Source: Selaginella moellendorffii (Eukaryota; Streptophyta; Lycopodiopsida; Selaginellales; Selaginellaceae). Taken from it: 48,188 nucleotides of DNA. The DNA lies in contig NW_003314362.1 in the NCBI RefSeq assembly GCF_000143415.4, positions 420,072 to 468,259 on the forward strand. The letters run 5' to 3'. The number at the start of each line of letters is the position of its first letter. Position 1 is the first letter of the stretch. Under the pieces are notes generated by a model. It was given only the letters and a program-made list of their open reading frames with translations, was not told where the DNA came from and did no database searches. A program made the translations under genes and the position numbers. Positions 42,242 through 48,188 of this stretch are shown piece by piece.

Positions 42242-43348
42242 ATGGGGCTGAGCAAGGCGGAGGTGAAGCTGCGGAGGCTGCTGGCGTCGATGCCCAGGCA
42301 GGAGAATGAGCGCAAGCTCGTCCATGTAAGCATTGATTAAATTGGAGCCCTGATACGATCGATTTTGACGAGGGATTGTAGTATGTGGCAACGGCTAGAG
42401 AGCTCCTCACTGTTCTCACGGGAGAGAACGCCCAGCAAAATCTTCCCAGGTAGATCTTAGCTAAAAGGATGGGAAAAATATTGATTCATTCATTGCTAAC
42501 AAGTTTTCTTCCATCCATGGCAGCATTTCAATGGACAAAGCCCGAGAGTATGGCGAACAGATTGAAGCGTTTGCCGAGAAGATCAACGTCACACAAATGG
42601 TAAGCTAGAAACGTTTTTCCTTTTGTGTTTTCTCTTTACGAGGATAAAAAAAACTAGGCAGATATGTGGGATGCGCTCAAAACTTCTACCTCGAACGCCG
42701 ATGTCGAGGACGAATTCTCGGCGACTCCTGCCGAAACTCCAGTTCCCGAGCGCAATCTTCGAAAGAGACAGTAAGTTATCAAGTCTACTACATGATCATT
42801 TGATCTCTTGCTCTTGTCTTGTGTTATTCTTTCGGCCAAGCAGCATCCATCGTGACGATCCCGAGCCTGGTCCTTCAAAAGAAGAAGTGAAACTCGACAG
42901 TGCCACTCATGAATTCATTGGAAAGCATCGGTACTTTCTCTTTGTTTTTCTGGATCGTACCTTAAGTTCTTCTTTTGCTCAGGCGACTCCAGGACGATCT
43001 AACAGATGAAATGGTGGCGTTAGCTCGACACATGAAAGAGTCGACACTGCTCATGCAACAATCCCTGCAAGACACAGACAAAGTTTGTTCCAAATCATCT
43101 CCTAGAATTGTTCTTTTTTTTTTTTCAGGATTCTTTCTTTTCTTTCTGACATGATTTGTTGCTCTGTCCAGGTTGTGGATGCCACTGGCGAGGCTGTAGA
43201 GCGAAGCTTGGCCTCCGCGAACCGTGTGACTCGAAGAGCCGGCGAGCTCTACTCGCGAGGCTTTAGCACTGGATGCTACACTTGGCTTCTCATCTTTGCC
43301 ATGTTTTGTGTCTTCATATTCATGATCGCAGTCATCCGGATCACTTGA
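42242..43348 (+). CDS. USE1: USE1-like SNARE, vesicle transport protein, seven exons, 234 aa
   Basis: Exons: 42242-42325, 42382-42449, 42524-42599, 42658-42770, 42844-42930, 42983-43082 and 43172-43348. All phases agree and the sum is 705 nt. The start MGLSKAEVKLRRLLASMPRQ, a middle SATPAETPVPERNLRKRQ-like linker, the SNARE-type heptad region LQDDLTDEMVALARHMKES to DKVVDATGEAVERS, and a C-terminal anchor (TWLLIFAMFCVFIFMIAVI) match the USE1 family. USE1 is an ER-membrane Qc-type SNARE that works with SEC20 and SYP81/UFE1-type partners in retrograde Golgi-to-ER fusion. Introns are 52-89 nt. The fifth exon has a tandem AAGCAG acceptor that could add one residue. It is the only intact USE1 in the array. 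Confidence 0.9.
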
Positions 43349-43379
43349 TGATGTTCTCTCTTTTCTAGACCGATAGTCA

Positions 43380-43790
43380 AGGCATGGCCAAGGTAGGAAC
43401 GAATGCAACGCTAACTTCGCTTACTCCCTTCATCAAAGTTTTCTCATCTGACAAGTGCTCGTCCTGGTAGAGCAGAATGTGTTGGCGCTTCGTCAAGAAG
43501 AACCGCCATCTCAAGTGTTACATGGAGTCGCTCCCCGAAAGTATAGTGGCGCTGAGCAAGGACGAGCTCCCCAAGCATTTTTCTTGGAATCATAATCCAT
43601 AGCATGCCGGTCATCAAACTTGAGAATTACATGGTAATGCCCTGACCTTTTAACTCTAATGATGTGATATCAAGTTCTCCATACATTCGTGAGTGGATTT
43701 CCAACAGCTAGAGTCGTCGCCTCGCTGCCAGCCTCGTCCAGAACCTCAGCGAGCACGCCAGGAGTGTAGGAGGCATGCCAAAGAAGCTTT
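43380..43790 (-). pseudogene. F-box pseudogene, module copy 2
   Basis: Minus-strand decayed copy of the F-box gene at 40281-41075. The 3' end (GGCATGGCCAAGGTAGGAACGA), the region around 43440-43500 (CTCATCTGACAAG...GTCCTGGTAGA) and the region at 43690-43765 (GTGGATTTCCAACAGCTA, CTCGCTGCCAG) align in the same order and orientation, with large deletions. The F-box itself is lost. It sits just after USE1 exon 7, as the intact F-box does after the USE1 pseudogene. Confidence 0.8.
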
Positions 43791-43873
43791 CGTTTAGAGT
43801 GTCTTGTATCAAAAGAACTTGATTTATTTTTAGTGTGTAGTTTTGGTATGATTCATGACGGCCAAGCTGGCTT

Positions 43874-46126
43874 ATGCCTCCCACTAGCGAGCTTGCAATC
43901 GCAAACTCGCGCTCTACACTAGCAGAAGAAATTCGATGCGTGACCGATGCCACCGACGCGGCAACATATGCCAGCATCCTCCGCAAGTGCTGCGTCGAGA
44001 AATCTCTCGAGCAAGCCCGGCTAGCGCACTCCAAGCTGCGCAAGAGCGAGCACCGGGACAGTCGATTCATTCAGAACTTGCTGGTGGAGATGTATGGCAA
44101 GTGTGGCAGCACCCAAGATGCGTCCTTGGTCTTCGAGAGCATGCGAGAGAGAAATGTGGTGTCTTGGAATGTCATGGTTTCTGCCATGGCCAAGAACAAG
44201 CAGCACGCCCAAGCCATCGAAGTCTTCCGGAGAATGCTGCTCGATGGAACCAGGCCACACAAAGTAACGTATCTCAGTGCTCTCGATGCTTGCTCGGGCT
44301 TGAGCGTTGATATCGGACGACAAATCCACAGGCTTATCAATGAGAGTGGCTGTGATCAAGACTTGGCTGTGGCAAACAGCGTGATCAACATGTATGGGAG
44401 GTGTGGTGGGATCGACGACGCAAAGATTGTGTTTTCGAGCATGGAGGTACGAGATGTTGTCTCCTGGAACTCCTTCCTCTCAGCATATGCCCGTAATGGG
44501 TATTCCATTCGAGTTTTGGGATTGTTTGAGGAGATGGATGTGAAGCCGGACAAGGTGACTTATCTTGCGGTTCTAGACGCATGCGCCACAATGGCTGCTT
44601 TGCAACGAGGAAAAGAGATCCACCATCGCATAGCTGTGGAGGACGAGCAGCTTCTCTCGGACACTATGCTTGGGAACTCGCTGCTCAACATGTATGGCAA
44701 ATGCCACAGCGTGGACGACGCAGCTAAAGTTTTTGAGTCGATGGATGGTCGCAGGAGGGTTGTCACTTGGACAGGGATGATATCGGTCTACGCTCAAAAC
44801 AGCCATGGCTGGGACGCTTTGAGATTGTTTCGAGAGATGGACCAGGAAGGGGTGAAGGCAAACGTGGTTACATTTGTGACGATCTTGGATGCTTGTGCCG
44901 ATGTTGGTGCGCTAGAAAAGGGCCGAGAATTGCACGCTCGGATCGTCCAAGCTGGGCTCTCGAGCAGCGTGATCCTGGGGAACAGTGTGATGAACATGTA
45001 TACGAAGTGTGGGAGCTTGGAGGATGCTAGAAGTTTGTTTGAGATCCTTCTTCACGACAATGTGGTGGCCTGGAACACACTGATGACGATGTTTGTCAAG
45101 CATGAGAAATTCAGTGATGTTCTACACTTGCTTTGCAAGATGGACAACGAAGGCTTAAGGCCGGACGAGATCACTTATCTCAACGTTGTAAGCTCGCTGG
45201 AAACTCCAAACACTCCACTCTTTGAACGCGTCTTTGCGAGGATTGTCTCCGATGGTTTAGAATCCAATCTCTTCGTAGGTCATGCTCTTGTGAGCTTGCA
45301 TTGTCGCAGTGGAAACTTGGAGCAAGCCAGGAAGATATTCGATCTGGTGGAGAGACGAGGAGTGGTGGCATGGACGGCCATGCTGTGTGGATATGCCGAG
45401 AGAGGACTCGGGAGAGAAGCTCTCCACCTTTTGAGAGAGATGGATCTGGAGGGTATAAAGCCTGACTCGGTGACTTTCATTGGAGCGGTGGATGCTTGCG
45501 CTAGCCTTCCGTGCCTAACACGAGGAAGAAACATCCACCAAAGAATCGAGAGAATCTATGGGTCTCAACTCGACACAAACCTTGGAAACGCGCTTGTAAA
45601 CATGTATGGAAAGTGTGGCAACTTGGTTCTAGCAAGAGGAACGTTCCAGTTAATGAGAAAAGATCTTGTCTCTTGGAATGCCATGATCGCAGCGTATGCC
45701 CATAACGGGCATGGCAGTGAAACCGTGGAGCTCTTGCTAGAGTTGAGCTTGGAAGGGATAGAACCCGACCACATAACTTTGCTGGGAGTGATTTTTGGTT
45801 GTGGCAATGCTGGGCTCCTGGAAGATGGGCTCGAGTACCTGACGAGGATGTACGATGACTATGGATTGATCCCACAAATGAATCACTATGGCTGCATGGT
45901 TGATCTCCTTGGAAAGGCTGGGTGGCTTGAGCAAGCAAAAACTTTGATTGACCATATGCCAGTGCAAGCCGATGCAATAGCCTGGCAAGCTCTATTGGGT
46001 GCTTGCAACACGCATGGAGAGGTAAAACTTGGATCTAGAGTAGCCACGCAGGTGGTGGAAATGGCGCCAAGAGGTACTAGTACATATGTTCTCCTCTCAA
46101 ACATCTATTCCGGTGTAAGAAAATAA
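43874..46126 (+). CDS. PLS-class pentatricopeptide-repeat protein, 750 aa
   Basis: Single-exon gene with roughly twenty PPR motifs, for example LLVEMYGKCGSTQDASLVF, MRERNVVSWNVMVSAMAKNK, VINMYGRCGGIDDAKIVF and LVNMYGKCGNLVLARGTF. The N-terminus (MPPTSELAIANSRSTLAEEI) has no strong targeting signal, so organelle localisation is uncertain. The E domain begins (HYGCMVDLLGKAGWLEQAK, LLGACNTHGEVKLGSRVA, YVLLSNIYS) but ends abruptly as GVRK-stop, before the usual end of E1. A GGTGTAAGAAAAT string there could be a splice donor leading to a missing exon, or the end may be a truncation. It is the intact PPR of the third module copy. Likely role: organellar RNA binding. Confidence 0.85.
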   Translation: MPPTSELAIANSRSTLAEEIRCVTDATDAATYASILRKCCVEKSLEQARLAHSKLRKSEHRDSRFIQNLLVEMYGKCGSTQDASLVFESMRERNVVSWNVMVSAMAKNKQHAQAIEVFRRMLLDGTRPHKVTYLSALDACSGLSVDIGRQIHRLINESGCDQDLAVANSVINMYGRCGGIDDAKIVFSSMEVRDVVSWNSFLSAYARNGYSIRVLGLFEEMDVKPDKVTYLAVLDACATMAALQRGKEIHHRIAVEDEQLLSDTMLGNSLLNMYGKCHSVDDAAKVFESMDGRRRVVTWTGMISVYAQNSHGWDALRLFREMDQEGVKANVVTFVTILDACADVGALEKGRELHARIVQAGLSSSVILGNSVMNMYTKCGSLEDARSLFEILLHDNVVAWNTLMTMFVKHEKFSDVLHLLCKMDNEGLRPDEITYLNVVSSLETPNTPLFERVFARIVSDGLESNLFVGHALVSLHCRSGNLEQARKIFDLVERRGVVAWTAMLCGYAERGLGREALHLLREMDLEGIKPDSVTFIGAVDACASLPCLTRGRNIHQRIERIYGSQLDTNLGNALVNMYGKCGNLVLARGTFQLMRKDLVSWNAMIAAYAHNGHGSETVELLLELSLEGIEPDHITLLGVIFGCGNAGLLEDGLEYLTRMYDDYGLIPQMNHYGCMVDLLGKAGWLEQAKTLIDHMPVQADAIAWQALLGACNTHGEVKLGSRVATQVVEMAPRGTSTYVLLSNIYSGVRK

Positions 46127-46194
46127 TAGCCCGTAAGTGCGATTCGCAATCTATAAAACCTCCTTTTTCATCCACTTGTGATGCTAGGCGATGA

Positions 46195-46487
46195 TCTAGT
46201 GTTAGTGTGCAAGGCGATGCCATTGCTTGCAGACGCGCGCGGCTTTGAGGATGAGATCTGGGCTTGAAGCAAGACAAGATTTCGAGCTCAGGGAGCTTGT
46301 GGCCCGCAAAACTCCCAGAGATCCATGGTTGGAGCCATGGGTTGTGCTACAGTGTGGCCACCGCTTGCATATCCAATATCCAATATGCAACAGTTCATTT
46401 CTGTTGTGTCCTAGCTGGATGATGGTCCTTCACTGGACACTCTCCTCAACAGGGAGCTTGATCATGAATTTTCTTTCCACACAGATT
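46195..46487. pseudogene. F-box pseudogene, module copy 3, with an inverted join
   Basis: Bases about 46215-46285 match the F-box-coding part of 40281-41075 in minus orientation (ATGCCATTGCTTGCAGACGC, encoding ..ARVCKQWH). Bases about 46284-46455 match the next part of the same gene in plus orientation (GAGCTCAGGGAGCTTGTGGC, encoding ELRELVARK...DPWLEPWVVLQCGHR, then SLHWTLSST-like sequence). The two halves meet at TTCGAGCTCAGGG, head to head. It cannot encode a product. Confidence 0.75.
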
Positions 46488-46549
46488 TGAAATACCTAAA
46501 AAATAAAGAAAGTTAAATTTAAAAAAATAGAAAGTGATAAAAGTATATA

Positions 46550-46990
46550 TGAAAATTTATAGCATATGTGTTTTTACCCTTTACTCTATAGTGAATTACC
46601 ATAGGTTAACCATAGAGTAAAACTTAACTTTTAAATATATATATTATAGGTAACGAAGCAAAACCGAGTTTCAAGGCCTTGGGCCTCTAAACAAACAAAT
46701 CAAGCTAAAACTCATGAATGTACAATTAAGGAATGAAAAGACAAAAGCATAAAGTAACTCTCAAACATATAACTTATGAGTGAAAGAAGAGGAATATGGA
46801 ATGACATTGGAATGGTATTAAAGAATCTAACATCCCAACGCTAAGATTAGCACGTAAATGGAGCAAAATGTAATTTGGCACTATTTTAGCATATCAGTGG
46901 CTTAATATGAGGATATCATTAACTAATATAGTATAAAGCTTAAGTTTAAACCCAAATTGAATACAGAATAAAAACAAACATGCCTAACTC
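46550..46990. repeat. Dispersed repeat, copy 3 (diverged)
   Basis: Colinear, diverged match to 6830-7340: catatgtgtttttacccttta, gagtttcaagg, aaggaatgaaaagac, atggaatgacattgg, aatctaacatcccaacgcta, gcactattttagcatat.agtggct, gaggatat and a final 'acaaacatgc'. Non-coding. Confidence 0.65.
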
Positions 46991-48188
46991 CCCCAACTAA
47001 TCATTATGCAAAATTGTACTATTACTCTATGATAGCATTTATAAAAGTTAAACTTCCTTTGTTCATCAACATGAGCATGCTAGTGCATCTATATATAAAT
47101 AAATAAATAGTATGTGAGTCATTTTTCATATACTCTTCAAACATATACCAACATCAATAATTCTGTATACCCAAAGCTTTAGTTTGTAATAAAGTTACAA
47201 ATATGGAGTTGTATCAAGAATTAATTTCATATGGTTAGAGACATTTACTATCAATACATCAAAGTTCTATAGGTGACTTCACATTGAAATGCATGCAAGG
47301 AATTTGCTCTAGTGTCCTTTGTGCAACTCACTCCAGGAAAATACAAGCTGTTGCATATCTTATCACCTCACAACCTGCATCCTTTAGTTTTGCATTCACA
47401 TATAGAATCTCCCACATTGTCAAGTTCTAATATTGTGGGAGAAAATCTTGAAGAAGCCTAACCTTGATAACATTTTTCAATAAAATTGCTTTCTAGCCTA
47501 TATTTTTATGATGGTGATACAATGTGCATCATTAGACACCAATTGATGTAGCTATATCCCTTATATTGTAGCCTTCTAACGATTTTACACTTACCCATAC
47601 AAGAACTTGCTCATTTATCAACAAACCATTCATATCTATGATCCTTACTAAATTGATCCATTGCAACAAATTCACAACACACAAAATACAATGAAAACAG
47701 GCTCATGTGCTTCTCACCTATAAACCCTAAATCCAATTATACAACCTGCTGACATAGCAACAAAGTTGAGCTAGAAAAATATGCATATATGACAAGATGA
47801 AAATGCATACCCATGCATGACCATATATGAAAAAAAACATATTTACCAAACTTGAGTCTTTATCAAACTGTTTTAGAAAATTTACACATATTTTACATAT
47901 GTCTTACCTAGAAAGACATATGTTTTTCCAACCCTACTATACCCCATATAGGTTCAAGATGAATCTACCTCCCCCTAGAAACAGGTGTTAACTGCCAACA
48001 ACAAATTAATTGCCATTGACATGACTTAATGAGAAATATAAAATAATCTTTTCATGACCAAACAACAAGACTTCTTGATGCATTTGTTCTCTAAACAACA
48101 TTCTCATGTTGTAATACGAATTCAAAGATAAACATAAGGTGGTGTCAGCTTCACGTGTCTCTAGCAATATCATGTGGTACAATATCAC
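46991..48188. other. AT-rich intergenic DNA to the window end
   Basis: AT-rich with no ORF or RNA gene that I can support. Confidence 0.6.

Overview
This is eukaryotic nuclear DNA, most likely from a lycophyte close to Selaginella moellendorffii. That assignment is inference. It rests on several intact PLS-type pentatricopeptide-repeat (PPR) genes with many PPR relics, plant-type F-box and USE1 genes, and spliceosomal introns that are uniformly very short (53-72 nt in the two longest models, typical of Selaginella). Nothing looks bacterial: no operons, no Shine-Dalgarno spacing, and clear GT-AG introns.

Layout. (1) Bases 22-9821 and 11824-21644 are near-identical direct copies of a 9.8 kb segment, separated by a unique 2 kb spacer. 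Each copy holds a scrambled PPR relic, a scrambled asparaginyl-tRNA synthetase relic, a divergent pair of paralogous intronless genes of unrecognised family (about 265 and 279 aa), a repeat-rich stretch between them, and about 5 kb of AT-rich repeat DNA. The spacer carries minus-strand PPR relics and a fragment of an RF4/MIP1-type RING E3 ligase. (2) Bases 21645-23122 are AT-rich and empty. (3) Bases 23123-27875 hold a multi-exon F-box/LRR gene and a 963-aa PPR gene, head to head with 22 bp between their start codons. (4) Bases 27876-33384 hold two decayed tRNA-like sequences, two hairpins and a 1.2 kb inverted repeat whose arms include sequence of the neighbouring gene. (5) Bases 33385-38008 hold a six-exon gene of unknown family (636 aa; every splice phase checked) and a 743-aa acidic repeat protein. 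(6) Bases 38560-46490 are a local array of a PPR - USE1 - F-box module in roughly three copies. In each copy a different member is intact: F-box in the first, USE1 SNARE in the second, PPR in the third. (7) Bases 46500-48188 are AT-rich and contain another copy of a dispersed repeat also found in both 9.8 kb copies.

How the parts relate. The PPR proteins are probably organellar RNA-processing or editing factors, the F-box proteins SCF ubiquitin-ligase adaptors, and USE1 an ER SNARE for Golgi-to-ER traffic. They do not form a pathway; what links them is duplication. The most striking signal is structural. Relics of at least four gene families (PPR, AsnRS, F-box, and the orphan gene at 33385-35594) contain pieces joined in opposite orientation. 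In one case (28596-28705) the result is a compact hairpin derived from the coding sequence of an apparently intact gene 5 kb away, which is the expected form of a newborn MIRNA or hairpin-RNA locus.
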